Origin: UBA1444 sp964601085
GTDB lineage: Bacteria; Bacillota; Negativicutes; UBA1444
Assembly (NCBI GenBank): GCA_964601085.1
Contig: CAZRLN010000007.1
Span: forward strand, 17,203-81,202
Direction: 5' to 3'
Length of the DNA stretch: 64,000 nt
Shown: piece by piece, positions 51,012 through 59,207 of the stretch
Position numbering within the stretch: the first letter of the stretch is position 1
Layout of the letters: each line of letters begins with the position of its first letter
Program-made: the position numbers and the translations under genes
Notes under the pieces: generated by a model
What the model was told of the DNA's origin: nothing
Databases searched by the model: none
The model's input: only the letters and a program-made list of their open reading frames with translations

Positions 51012-52409
51012 TTAGGCCGGACTTGTTTCGGGAATGGACAAGGGATTGGCGGCTGGAGTCGGATGAATGACCGGGGCCCCGGTGGCGAGATCTTGCTGAA
51101 TATAGCCACGTTCACCGTGTTCGGTGATATCCAGTCCCCAGTTTTCCTGGGATTCCTCCACGCGAATTTTCATGAACAGCGCCAGGGACTTCATGATGAG
51201 AACGGTCATGAGTACGGCAAAGAGACAACTGACCGCCACTCCGACAAACTGACTGGCAAACTGCGCCGGGTTGCCGTATAACAGACCATCGGCGCCAGCC
51301 TCGTTCACAGCCTTGGAGGCAAACAATCCGGTTGCCAAGGCGCCCCAGGCGCCTCCTACGCCATGGACGCCAAATGCATCGAGTGCATCGTCGTAACCGA
51401 ATCTGATTTTGATCATACTGACGGAGAGAAAACAAATGATTCCGCCCAGCAGGCCGATGGCAACCGCCGATAGTGCGGTTACAAAGCCCGCTGCGGGGGT
51501 GATCGACACCAGACCGGCGACACCGCCGCTGACGGCGCCCAAAACAGTGGGTTTGCCGTGAATTTTCCATTCGGCAATGACCCAGGATAGCGTGGCGGCA
51601 GCCGCCGAAACATGCGTGACCATAAAAGCGTTGGCGGCGATTTCGTTGGCGGCAAGGGCACTGCCGGCATTGAAGCCGAACCAGCCAAACCAGAGCAATC
51701 CGGCGCCAAGAACTGTCATCGGCAGATGGTGCGGTCGCATCGCTTCCGTTCCATACCCTTTGCGTTTGCCGATCATCAGACAGATGACCAGGCCGGAAAC
51801 GCCCGAAATGATATGGACCACGGTGCCGCCGGCGAAATCCAGCACTCCCATTTCCCGGAGCCAGCCGCCGATTCCCCAGACCCAGTGCGCCACCGGATCA
51901 TAGACTAACGTGGTCCAGATAAGGGTGAAAGCAACAAACGCCGGGAAGCGCATCCGTTCCGCAAAGGCGCCGGTAATGAGCGCGGGAGTAATTACCGCGA
52001 ACATTCCCTGGAAAATCATAAAGGCGGAATGCGGGATCGTTGCGGCATAGTCGGGATTAGGAGCGTTGGTGACGCCGCTTAAACCAATCCAGTCGAGATT
52101 GCCGATAAAGTGCTGAATGTCCGGGCCAAAAGCCAATGAGTAACCAAACAGGACCCATTGTACGGAAATCAAGCCGATCGTGAAAAAACTCTGCATAATC
52201 GTACTCAGTACATTTTTGCTGCGGCACATTCCACCGTAAAACAGAGCCAGGGCCGGGGTCATCAGGAGAACCAGCGCGGCGCTGAACAAAACGAAGGCCG
52301 TGTCGCCGGTATCCACTTTGGCGGCGGTATCCGCGGCCAATGCCAGATTTGGCGTGACGAGACCGAAAAACAACAGTAGATTCCGAACGTAAATTTTCCC
52401 CTTTTCCAT
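51012..52409 (-). CDS. amt: Ammonium transporter (second copy, downstream of PII)
   Basis: This 465-residue membrane protein has 11 or 12 helices after a short N-terminal signal-like helix. The twin His of the Amt pore are in DFAGGTVVHIISG and FGVHGVGGAWG. ALFYGGMCRSKNVLS is the usual early Amt motif. The start is the ATG at 52409 after GAGGGGG. It lies downstream of glnK but has its own promoter and a leader with two hairpin-terminator modules, so it is controlled separately. Confidence 0.92.
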   Translation of the reverse strand: MEKGKIYVRNLLLFFGLVTPNLALAADTAAKVDTGDTAFVLFSAALVLLMTPALALFYGGMCRSKNVLSTIMQSFFTIGLISVQWVLFGYSLAFGPDIQHFIGNLDWIGLSGVTNAPNPDYAATIPHSAFMIFQGMFAVITPALITGAFAERMRFPAFVAFTLIWTTLVYDPVAHWVWGIGGWLREMGVLDFAGGTVVHIISGVSGLVICLMIGKRKGYGTEAMRPHHLPMTVLGAGLLWFGWFGFNAGSALAANEIAANAFMVTHVSAAAATLSWVIAEWKIHGKPTVLGAVSGGVAGLVSITPAAGFVTALSAVAIGLLGGIICFLSVSMIKIRFGYDDALDAFGVHGVGGAWGALATGLFASKAVNEAGADGLLYGNPAQFASQFVGVAVSCLFAVLMTVLIMKSLALFMKIRVEESQENWGLDITEHGERGYIQQDLATGAPVIHPTPAANPLSIPETSPA

Positions 52410-52472
52410 GATGCATCCCCCTCGTTGACATGTAATATTGGTTTTCTGGGAATCGATTCGTCCCTGCAAATA

Positions 52473-52514
52473 GACAAGGGCGCCCCGTGGTGTTGCCACA
52501 GGACGCCCTTGTCC
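52473..52514 (-). promoter_or_regulatory. Second leader module of amt (downstream copy)
   Basis: On the minus strand GGAC and GTCC pair around the six-base loop AAGGGC (52501-52514; A at 1, G at 4). Nearly the same bases form the 5' arm of a long hairpin with ten perfect pairs (GACAAGGGCG and CGCCCTTGTC) plus eight more including two G-U. No clear T-run follows, so its action as a terminator is less sure. Confidence 0.45.
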
Positions 52515-52535
52515 GTCAGCTTGTCGAATAGACGC

Positions 52536-52570
52536 AAAAAGCCTTCGCTGGTCGCGAAGGCTTCATTGCC
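52536..52570 (-). promoter_or_regulatory. First leader module of amt: AATGAA loop overlapping a terminator
   Basis: AGGC and GCCT enclose the loop AATGAA on the minus strand. GCC is also the first part of a terminator with arms GCCTTCGC and GCGAAGGC and a TTTTT run. Immediately upstream TACT and AGTA enclose AATTGATG, which contains a further A-x-x-G loop, so a two-hairpin arrangement is possible. It starts about 20 bases from the predicted transcript start. Confidence 0.65.
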
Positions 52571-52593
52571 TACTCATCAATTAGTATGGAGAA

Positions 52594-52622
52594 ATCGTAA
52601 CAGAAAACAAAACTCTTGTCAA
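52594..52622 (-). promoter_or_regulatory. Sigma-70-type promoter of amt (downstream copy)
   Basis: On the minus strand a perfect TTGACA and TACGAT are 17 bases apart. Confidence 0.75.
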
Positions 52623-52667
52623 CGGGGAACAAAAAACACGCAATTTTTCGTATGATTTGTAATCCGG

Positions 52668-53048
52668 TCAGGAATTCAGCGCGTGGAAATCCGACGGGTC
52701 GATGATGGCGCTGTCGCCTTCTTCGCCGGTACGGATCCGGACAGCATTGTCAATGCCGTAGACAAAGATTTTTCCGTCACCGACATTCCCGGTTCGGCAA
52801 ACCGTTTTGGCGGTTTCGATGACTTTTTCTACCGGGACTTCACACACGACAATCTCAACTTTGACCTTGGGAACCAAATTGACCGTGTACTCCGAGCCGC
52901 GATAGACTTCCCGATGCCCTTTCTGAAGGCCGTAGCCAAGTACCTGGGTGACAGTCATGCCGGTGACGCCAATCTTGTTCATCCCCTCTTTGAGCGCTTC
53001 CAGTTTCTCCGGTCTGGTAATAATTTCGATCTTGGTCATTTTTTTCAT
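52668..53048 (-). CDS. glnK: Nitrogen regulatory PII protein
   Basis: This 126-residue PII protein has TKIEIITRPEKLEALKEG, the T-loop GHREVYRGSEYTVNLVPKVK, and the ATP-binding GNVGDGKIFVYG with VRIRTGEEGDSAI. The Tyr of RGSEY corresponds to the uridylylation site Tyr51. The chosen ATG at 53048 follows GGAGGG by eight bases; Met codons a little further in are possible. PII proteins plug Amt channels when nitrogen is plentiful, and here the gene follows the upstream amt after 48 bases. Confidence 0.93.
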   Translation of the reverse strand: MKKMTKIEIITRPEKLEALKEGMNKIGVTGMTVTQVLGYGLQKGHREVYRGSEYTVNLVPKVKVEIVVCEVPVEKVIETAKTVCRTGNVGDGKIFVYGIDNAVRIRTGEEGDSAIIDPSDFHALNS

Positions 53049-53096
53049 CACGTTTGCCCTCCGTTCAATAGGATTCGTAGATTATTAATTTTCCTG

Positions 53097-54671
53097 TTAT
53101 TTTTTTGTTGCGGCTATGGCATATTCGGCGGGTATGGGAATATCCAGCGGCGTTTTTACCGAAAAGTCAGGATAGCCGAACGGCGCTACTTCGGTTTCAT
53201 CCAAGCCAGCAATTTCGTTCGCGGCGGAAACCCGGATACCGATCAGTTTGTCGGTGACTTTCCAGAACAGATACTGACTGCCAAAGCCATAAACGCAGAG
53301 TGTCGCAACCGCAATCAACTGCGCCCACAGTTGTCCGGCATCGCCGTAAAACAACCCGGTGACGCCGCCGGCAACGCCGTTGAGGCCGTCGCCGTAGGTG
53401 CCGTCGGCGAACAATCCCAAGGCAATCATTCCCCATATTCCATTGACCATGTGAACGGCGGACGCACCGACCGGGTCATCGATTTTCAGTTTGGCGTCAA
53501 TAAAGACGACGGCCCAGCAAACCAGGAACCCGGCAACCGTGCCGATGAAGATGGAGGCGATGCTGTTCACAAAGGCGCAGGGAGCGGTAATGGCCACCAG
53601 ACCGGCCAGACATCCGTTGCAGGCCATGGATAGATCCGGCTTTCCATAAGCCTTCCAGGTATAGAAAGTTGCCACCAGGCCGCCAAAAGCACCTGCGATC
53701 ATTGTATTGACAATCACTACGGAAGCGCGTAGATCAGAGCCGGATAGAGTGCTGCCGCCATTGAAGGCAAACCAGCAGAAAAACAGAATGATTGTTCCGG
53801 CAACCGCCATCGGAATATGATGTCCCGGGATGGCGACAGAGGAACCGTCTTTCCTGTATTTGCCGATTCGGGGGCCGATGACGATGGCGCCGGCAAAAGC
53901 TGCTACGCCGCCCATGGCGTGAACCACGGAGGACCCGGCGAAGTCCACGACGCCGTGCCCCAGTCCCGCCAACGAGCCTAACTGCGACAACCAGCCGCCG
54001 CCCCAGACCCAGTTGCCGTAGAGGGGATAGTAAATCGCGGAGATGAACAATGCGTTGAGAATGACCGCCGACATTTTGACCCGCTCGGCCACGCCGCCGG
54101 TTGGGATGGTACAGGTGGTGTCCATGAAGACCATTTGGAAGAAGAAGTAGGCGAATACACCGACGTCGTAGGCCATACCGGTGAGCAGAAAGCCCGAGTA
54201 GCCGAATATTCCCCATTCGCCGATCTTGAACTCGGAAGTCAGCGGCATTTTACCGCCAAGGGAGGCGAGATCGCCGACGCCGCCGCACATGAGGGCAAAG
54301 CCCATTGCCAAGAAGCCAACCAAACCGACCAGGAATACGATGAGATTCATAAACATGGTGTGGCTGGCGTTTTTTGCCCGGCCAAACCCGGTTTCCACCA
54401 TGGCGAATCCGCATTGGAAAAAGAAGATTAGCATGCCGCATAATAAGACCCAGACATAATTCAGACCAATTTTCGTGGCGGCGGCCGTTTTCGCCACGCT
54501 TTCCAGATCCAGCTTTTCGCCGATTTCACTTACGGTTTGCTTTGTGGCTCCGGTCGTATCGCCCGCCAGGGCGACGGGATCGGCGGCCAAGGCAACCGTC
54601 ACGCCGGCCCATAGAATAACGCCAGTCAACAGCAGGACGAAAATCCCATATAAAGTTTCTCTGTTCTTCAT
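53097..54671 (-). CDS. amt: Ammonium transporter (first copy, upstream of PII)
   Basis: This 524-residue Amt protein has a signal-like N-terminal helix, a linker, then LLCGMLIFFFQCGFAMVETGFGRAKNASH and the pore His residues in DFAGSSVVHAMGG and ASAVHMVNGIWG. It is longer than the second copy and differs clearly from it, so the two are not a recent duplication. The start at 54671 follows GAGGAGG; the frame extends upstream to 54800 only through the leader RNA. It is co-oriented with glnK and has its own promoter and two leader modules. Confidence 0.92.
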   Translation of the reverse strand: MKNRETLYGIFVLLLTGVILWAGVTVALAADPVALAGDTTGATKQTVSEIGEKLDLESVAKTAAATKIGLNYVWVLLCGMLIFFFQCGFAMVETGFGRAKNASHTMFMNLIVFLVGLVGFLAMGFALMCGGVGDLASLGGKMPLTSEFKIGEWGIFGYSGFLLTGMAYDVGVFAYFFFQMVFMDTTCTIPTGGVAERVKMSAVILNALFISAIYYPLYGNWVWGGGWLSQLGSLAGLGHGVVDFAGSSVVHAMGGVAAFAGAIVIGPRIGKYRKDGSSVAIPGHHIPMAVAGTIILFFCWFAFNGGSTLSGSDLRASVVIVNTMIAGAFGGLVATFYTWKAYGKPDLSMACNGCLAGLVAITAPCAFVNSIASIFIGTVAGFLVCWAVVFIDAKLKIDDPVGASAVHMVNGIWGMIALGLFADGTYGDGLNGVAGGVTGLFYGDAGQLWAQLIAVATLCVYGFGSQYLFWKVTDKLIGIRVSAANEIAGLDETEVAPFGYPDFSVKTPLDIPIPAEYAIAATKK

Positions 54672-54765
54672 TGTCTTTCCTCCTCGGTTATTTTTGACTC
54701 GGGGATAGGGCAGAACTGCCAAGGGAATGAAAAATAATATCGCCTCCCGAATGTTTCCATAAAGC

Positions 54766-54805
54766 AGAAAATGTCCCGGGCCAAAGCCACGGGACATCAT
54801 TGTCC
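54766..54805 (-). promoter_or_regulatory. Second leader module of amt (upstream copy)
   Basis: GGAC and GTCC pair around AATGAT on the minus strand (54792-54805). TGTCCC within this region is also the 5' arm of a terminator with arms TGTCCCG and CGGGACA, followed by TTTTCTG. Confidence 0.55.
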
Positions 54806-54841
54806 GTAAAGTTGCATGAAACGGGAATCCGGGGAAAAAAC

Positions 54842-54878
54842 AGAAAAAGCCTTCGCGGAATGCGAAGGCTTCTTTGCC
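54842..54878 (-). promoter_or_regulatory. First leader module of amt (upstream copy)
   Basis: GGC and GCC enclose the loop AAAGAA (A at 1, G at 4). The terminator that shares GCC has arms GCCTTCGC and GCGAAGGC, identical to those of the module at 52536-52570, then TTTTTCTG. Confidence 0.6.
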
Positions 54879-54896
54879 ATAAAATATTTGTGTTTA

Positions 54897-54924
54897 ATTT
54901 TACATCAAGTTTTGGTTTTGTCAA
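54897..54924 (-). promoter_or_regulatory. Sigma-70-type promoter of the amt-glnK unit
   Basis: On the minus strand TTGACA and TAAAAT are 16 bases apart, just upstream of the first leader module and just past the end of the barrel gene. Confidence 0.6.
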
Positions 54925-54931
54925 TGGGTCG

Positions 54932-55612
54932 TCAGAAATTCACGTCCAATTGTACCGTTACCGTGTTTTTATAGGCGCTGTTGTTATAAATATCATACCC
55001 GAGCAGAAGGGAAGCATTCGGTGTCAGTGAATAACCGACGCCAAAACTCAAGGCGCCCAAAGCGCTCTTGCCGCTTTGATAATCCATGCCGATCCACCAT
55101 TTATCGTTGAGTTGCTTGTCGATGGCGGCCAAAAGCATTTTATTGTCGGAACCCAGCGCTTCTTCACGGCCGATTCCATAGCCGAGGGAAAATCGGGTGC
55201 CATCCTTGGTGGATACGCTGCCCAACAGATACTTTACTTCCTGATTGGTCAAACTGGTGGTTCCCCAGTTGTATACACCGACCACCATGTTAAGGTCTGT
55301 CGGTTTTTTCCCGAACAGCTTGGCTTTGGCGTTAAAATAAAAGGGATTGTCTTGCGAAGTCACGTAGTCGAACCCAAATTCAAAATTTTTCGCGCCCCAG
55401 GTGAGTCCGATGATGGGGGTGGTGAAGGCGGCCGTGGATTCGCCGGGTTTCAGACGATTCATCGTAAAATAATTATCAATGCCCAAATGGGTTTTATCAC
55501 TGGATTGAATATCCGTGGATGGGATCCATATAATACTGGAGGGGGTGGCCGATGTCGGAACAGTAAAAAAGGTGCACAAGAACAGGGCAAGCGGGAGAAT
55601 TTTTTTCAACAT
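54932..55612 (-). CDS. Small outer-membrane beta-barrel protein
   Basis: This 226-residue protein has a signal peptide (ILPLALFLCTFFTVPTSA) and about ten amphipathic beta strands, ending in TVTVQLDVNF. The final Phe is the usual barrel-insertion signal. It is probably a small porin. I know no assigned function for it. It shares with the two amt genes the same kind of tandem leader modules and points in the same direction as the amt-glnK unit, so a role in passage of nitrogen compounds across the outer membrane is a reasonable inference. AAAGGAGGC precedes the ATG. Confidence 0.65.
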   Translation of the reverse strand: MLKKILPLALFLCTFFTVPTSATPSSIIWIPSTDIQSSDKTHLGIDNYFTMNRLKPGESTAAFTTPIIGLTWGAKNFEFGFDYVTSQDNPFYFNAKAKLFGKKPTDLNMVVGVYNWGTTSLTNQEVKYLLGSVSTKDGTRFSLGYGIGREEALGSDNKMLLAAIDKQLNDKWWIGMDYQSGKSALGALSFGVGYSLTPNASLLLGYDIYNNSAYKNTVTVQLDVNF

Positions 55613-55691
55613 GGAAATAGCCTCCTTTTGAACGTTGTTCTGGACTTCGGATGCACTAGAATAGCATTCGCCGCTACATCACCACCTTTAC

Positions 55692-55733
55692 AAAAAAAAT
55701 CCGGCGCGATCAAGCGCCAGACTTCGCTGTCTG
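55692..55733 (-). promoter_or_regulatory. Second leader module of the beta-barrel gene
   Basis: CAGAC and GTCTG (five pairs) enclose the loop AGCGAA, with A at 1 and G at 4. The 3' arm overlaps a terminator with arms TCTGGCGC and GCGCCGGA followed by eight T on the minus strand. Confidence 0.6.
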
Positions 55734-55780
55734 TGTCAAAGGAATATGCTAATGATAGCGTCATTTGTTCTCCAAAACAG

Positions 55781-55817
55781 AAAACGCCTTCGCAAATTTG
55801 CAAAGGCGTTCATTGCC
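55781..55817 (-). promoter_or_regulatory. First leader module of the beta-barrel gene
   Basis: GGC and GCC enclose AATGAAC (seven bases). AACGCC continues into a terminator with arms AACGCCTT and AAGGCGTT followed by TTCTGTTTT. Confidence 0.55.
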
Positions 55818-55873
55818 GTTCGTTTTATTGTGGTTGCAAATCGGATGGAAGAAGCTTGAAGTGTATTGAACAT

Positions 55874-55902
55874 ACTATACCAGTTTACAAATATGGCGTC
55901 AA
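55874..55902 (-). promoter_or_regulatory. Sigma-70-type promoter of the beta-barrel gene
   Basis: On the minus strand TTGACG and TATAGT are 17 bases apart. Confidence 0.7.
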
Positions 55903-55909
55903 TAATGAA

Positions 55910-55938
55910 TTAAAAGTCGAAATATTGTAACATATAGT
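55910..55938 (+). promoter_or_regulatory. Possible promoter of livJHMGF-hutI
   Basis: TTAAAA and TATAGT are 17 bases apart, divergent from and adjoining the barrel promoter. Confidence 0.4.
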
Positions 55939-56147
55939 GCCGTTTCTGTGTAATGGGCATACACTGTTGATCCTGAGCGCGTTCCATAATGAAGATGGGG
56001 AAGGGCAACGAAGGCCTAATTTTGCATTTGCGGGTGAAAGATTTTTAGGGAAAGATTTTTTTGCGGCAGGCAGGATTTGTTCCAGCGAAGCGGAATAAAA
56101 TCTAGTATCTGAAATTATCGGAGCACTCAATCTCAAGGAGGGATATC

Positions 56148-57344
56148 ATGAAAAACAAACGAATCCAGTCACTATTGGTAGTTCTGATCGCCCTTGGCCT
56201 TATTGTCGCTGGTTGCGGCGGCGCAGGCGGCGGCGACAAGAAACCGGCCGTCGACAATAAGACGCCGATCAAGATTGGCTTCTTCGCGCCGGTAACCGGG
56301 CCGGCGGCGGCTGACGGGGACAGCGTCACCAAAGCCGCCAAACTGGCTGTTGAGAAAATAAACAAGGACGGCGGCATCAACGGCCGCAAGGTTGAGCTGG
56401 TCGCCTACGACGACAACCTGAAACCGCAGGAGGCCGTGAGCATCGCCCAAAAGCTGACGACAAAGGACGGCGTGGTGGCGGCGGTTTCCGGCTCATACAG
56501 CCATACTACCCGCGCTTCGGCGCCGATTTTTGAGAACGCCAAGATTCCCATGATCGCCGCTTATGCGTTGCACCCCGACATTACCAAGGGCGGCGACTAT
56601 GTGTTCCGCCAATCGTTTGTCGGTACGGCCCAGGGCAAAGCCGGCGGTTATGTCGCCGTTGACATGCTGAAGGCCAAGACCATCGCCATTCTGAACGTGG
56701 ACAACGATTTCGGCACGACCCTGGCGGACTCCTTTACCCAATATGTGGAATCCAAGGGCGCCAAAGTCGTGTCCCGGGATAAATTTACCATGGTGGAAAA
56801 AGAGTTCAATCCGGTTCTGACCAAGATCAAACAACTCAAACCGGATCTCATCTACATGCCGACCTATTCCGGCACCGGAGCCCAGATCGCCCGACAGGCC
56901 AAAGAATTGAATCTGGGCATTCAGATGCTCGGCACCGAAGGCATCGATTCCACGATGGAATTCCTGAAAGTGTCCGGCCCGACGGCGGACGGCATCATCA
57001 TTACCACCAATCTGAATCGTAACTCCAAATCGAAGGCGACGCAGGATTTCATTAAGGACTATACGGCGATGGCCGGACACGCCCCGGACATGGTGGCGGC
57101 ATCCACTTACGACTGCTTCATGGTTTTGGCGGAATCGATGCGGAAAAACGGCACCGAGCCGGACAAAATCAAGGATGGAATATACAAGATCAAGGATTTC
57201 GAAGCGGCGACCGGCCTGATCAAAGGGTACAACAAACTGGGTGAAGTGACGAAAAACGTTCAGGTTCAGGTCATAAAGAACGGCGCGTTCACCTATTACG
57301 GCGAAATCAACGACCCGGCCATTATCACTCCCCCTGACAAATAA
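56148..57344 (+). CDS. livJ: Branched-chain-type amino acid binding lipoprotein, LivJ
   Basis: This 398-residue lipoprotein (lipobox IVAGC) has the LivJ pattern: IKIGFFAPVTGPAAADGD, AVEKINKDGGINGRKVELV, SGSYSHTTRASAPIFENAKIP and the PTYSGTGAQIARQAKELN hinge. CAAGGAGGG precedes the ATG. It heads a complete livJHMGF operon ending in hutI, which points to histidine or another amino acid as ligand. A terminator lies between it and livH, as in the operon at 6-14 kb. Confidence 0.88.
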   Translation: MKNKRIQSLLVVLIALGLIVAGCGGAGGGDKKPAVDNKTPIKIGFFAPVTGPAAADGDSVTKAAKLAVEKINKDGGINGRKVELVAYDDNLKPQEAVSIAQKLTTKDGVVAAVSGSYSHTTRASAPIFENAKIPMIAAYALHPDITKGGDYVFRQSFVGTAQGKAGGYVAVDMLKAKTIAILNVDNDFGTTLADSFTQYVESKGAKVVSRDKFTMVEKEFNPVLTKIKQLKPDLIYMPTYSGTGAQIARQAKELNLGIQMLGTEGIDSTMEFLKVSGPTADGIIITTNLNRNSKSKATQDFIKDYTAMAGHAPDMVAASTYDCFMVLAESMRKNGTEPDKIKDGIYKIKDFEAATGLIKGYNKLGEVTKNVQVQVIKNGAFTYYGEINDPAIITPPDK

Positions 57345-57360
57345 GATGAAGGTGTCTGCG

Positions 57361-57410
57361 CGGAAGGCGCCGGTTGCCAGTGGCGCAGCCGGCCCTTCCG
57401 TATTCTTTTT
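57361..57410 (+). terminator. Terminator between livJ and livH
   Basis: CGGAAGG and CCTTCCG close a long stem that also pairs CCGG with CCGG, followed by TATTCTTTTT. Partial readthrough would give more binding protein than permease. Confidence 0.7.
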
Positions 57411-57433
57411 GCCATGACGGCAGGAGGGGTTTC

Positions 57434-58306
57434 ATGTTTCTTCAGCAGATCGTCAACGGCATCGTGGTCGGCAGCGTATACGCACTGACGGCGATGGGCG
57501 CTACGTTGGTATACGGAATTATGCGTATTCTGGATATTTCCAATGCCGGCGCATATGCTCTCGGCGCCTATATCTCCTTCTTTTTCCTGCTTCAGACCGG
57601 CAACCCGATCGTCGCCGTCGTCATGGGGGTTGCCCTGACCGCGGTGTTTGGCTTTATCGTGCAGAAATTCCTGTATGCCCCGTTGATGGACAAATCCCCT
57701 AATGTAGCGTTGATTGCGGGCATCGGCCTGTTTATTTTTCTCCAGGACTTTTTGCGCTTGGTGGGGGGGCCGCAGGCGCGGGAACTGAATTTCGGCGCAA
57801 TGTTGCCGTCGGTCAGGATTCCTGGCCTGGGACTGACTTTGAACGGAACTTGGTTTTTGATTCTGGGCGCGACCGGTATCTTGCTGCTGGTGCTCTGGTA
57901 TCTACTGAACCGTTCCGCCGTGGGCCTGGCCTGGCGCGCGACCGCGCAGGATCTCGAAACGGCGAAGGCCATGGGGATCAACACCAACCGGGTGGTGGCC
58001 TTTAACTTCATTCTGGGCTACGGTTTTGCGGCCGTGGCCGGTATCCTGGTCGGCATTCTCTACAACTCAATTTATCCGATGATGGGCGATGTGCCGGCCT
58101 ATAAAATGCTGGCGGTGATCGTTCTCGGCGGATTGGGCAATCCGCTGGGCACGGTTCTGGCCGCGCTGGTGATCGGCATGGCCGAGACATTGATCGGCGG
58201 CTACGTGGGGTTCTTTTTGCCACGCGATGCCATCGCCTTTGTCGTACTGATCCTGATTTTACTCTGGCGTCCGCAGGGCCTTCTGGGCCGTCGCCGGGCT
58301 TCATAA
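57434..58306 (+). CDS. livH: Branched-chain amino acid ABC permease LivH
   Basis: This 290-residue permease has the LivH start QQIVNGIVVGSVYALTAMGATLVYGIMR, NAGAYALGAY, and the late AVIVLGGLGNPLGTVL segment. I placed the start at 57434 behind CAGGAGGGG; in-frame codons before that run through the terminator. It precedes livM by ten bases. Confidence 0.9.
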   Translation: MFLQQIVNGIVVGSVYALTAMGATLVYGIMRILDISNAGAYALGAYISFFFLLQTGNPIVAVVMGVALTAVFGFIVQKFLYAPLMDKSPNVALIAGIGLFIFLQDFLRLVGGPQARELNFGAMLPSVRIPGLGLTLNGTWFLILGATGILLLVLWYLLNRSAVGLAWRATAQDLETAKAMGINTNRVVAFNFILGYGFAAVAGILVGILYNSIYPMMGDVPAYKMLAVIVLGGLGNPLGTVLAALVIGMAETLIGGYVGFFLPRDAIAFVVLILILLWRPQGLLGRRRAS

Positions 58307-58316
58307 GGGGGAGCCT

Positions 58317-59207
58317 ATGTACGAACAGGTAGTGGCAATCAACGTCGGCCTGGCCATGCTGTTGGCCATGAGTCTGAACATCATCACCGGATTCGCCGGG
58401 CAGCCCACGCTCGGACATGCCGCCTTCTACGGAATCGGCGCTTATACTTCCGCTCTGCTCACTGCCAAGGCGGGTTGGCCGTTTTTTCTGGCGTTGCCGG
58501 CCGCCGGAGCGATGGCGGCTCTGGTCGGCGTATTGCTGGGGTTGTTCAGCGTGCGGGTGCGGGAAGACTTTTTGGCGGTGACCACGATCGGCATCAATTT
58601 CGTGGTGGTCGCGATCTTTCAATATGTGCAGCTGTTTGGCGCTTCCCTGGGCCTGGCGGTGCCCAAGCCGGAATTTCTGGGTGTGCGGTTCGGTAATTCG
58701 GAGATTTTGGGACTGCTGATCCTTTTGAATGTGCTGGTATATTTGTTTATGCGGCATCTGCCGAACTCGTGGTTGGGGCTGGCTCTCGGCGGTGTGCGCA
58801 ACGATGAGGAGGCCGCCGCTTCCCTGGGCTATAACGCGGATCATTATAAGGTGTTTGCGTTCACCATCGGAACTTTTATCGCGGGAATGACCGGCAGCGT
58901 CTACGCTCATTTTATGGGGTTCATCTCGTCGACGGATTTCGCCTTTCCCGTTTCGATCGGCGTATTGTCGATGGCGGTGCTGGGGGGGCTGGGATCAGTG
59001 AGCGGGCCGTTAATCGGCGCGCTCATCCTGACGCTGGCGCCGGAAGTTTTCCGGTTCGTGTCGGACTACCGGATGTTGGTCTACGGAGGATTGCTGGTGC
59101 TGATGATGCGATTCCAGCCGCAAGGGCTGGTCGGCGACGACAGCTTTCTGCAGCGACTCTGGGGCCATGTCCGGGGTCGCCGAAAGGAGGGGAAACCCAA
59201 TGTCTGA
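58317..59207 (+). CDS. livM: Branched-chain amino acid ABC permease LivM
   Basis: This 296-residue permease has MSLNIITGFAGQPTLGHAAFYGIGAY at the N-terminus and MAVLGGLGSVSGPLIGALIL near the end, as in LivM. AGGGGGAG precedes the ATG. It overlaps livG by eight bases. Confidence 0.9.
   Translation: MYEQVVAINVGLAMLLAMSLNIITGFAGQPTLGHAAFYGIGAYTSALLTAKAGWPFFLALPAAGAMAALVGVLLGLFSVRVREDFLAVTTIGINFVVVAIFQYVQLFGASLGLAVPKPEFLGVRFGNSEILGLLILLNVLVYLFMRHLPNSWLGLALGGVRNDEEAAASLGYNADHYKVFAFTIGTFIAGMTGSVYAHFMGFISSTDFAFPVSIGVLSMAVLGGLGSVSGPLIGALILTLAPEVFRFVSDYRMLVYGGLLVLMMRFQPQGLVGDDSFLQRLWGHVRGRRKEGKPNV

Noticed and set aside
56003..56016. GGC[AACGAAG]GCC hairpin upstream of the third livJ as another leader module
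   Set aside because: The loop is similar to the others, but I could not find a terminator overlapping it, so it was not counted as a module.
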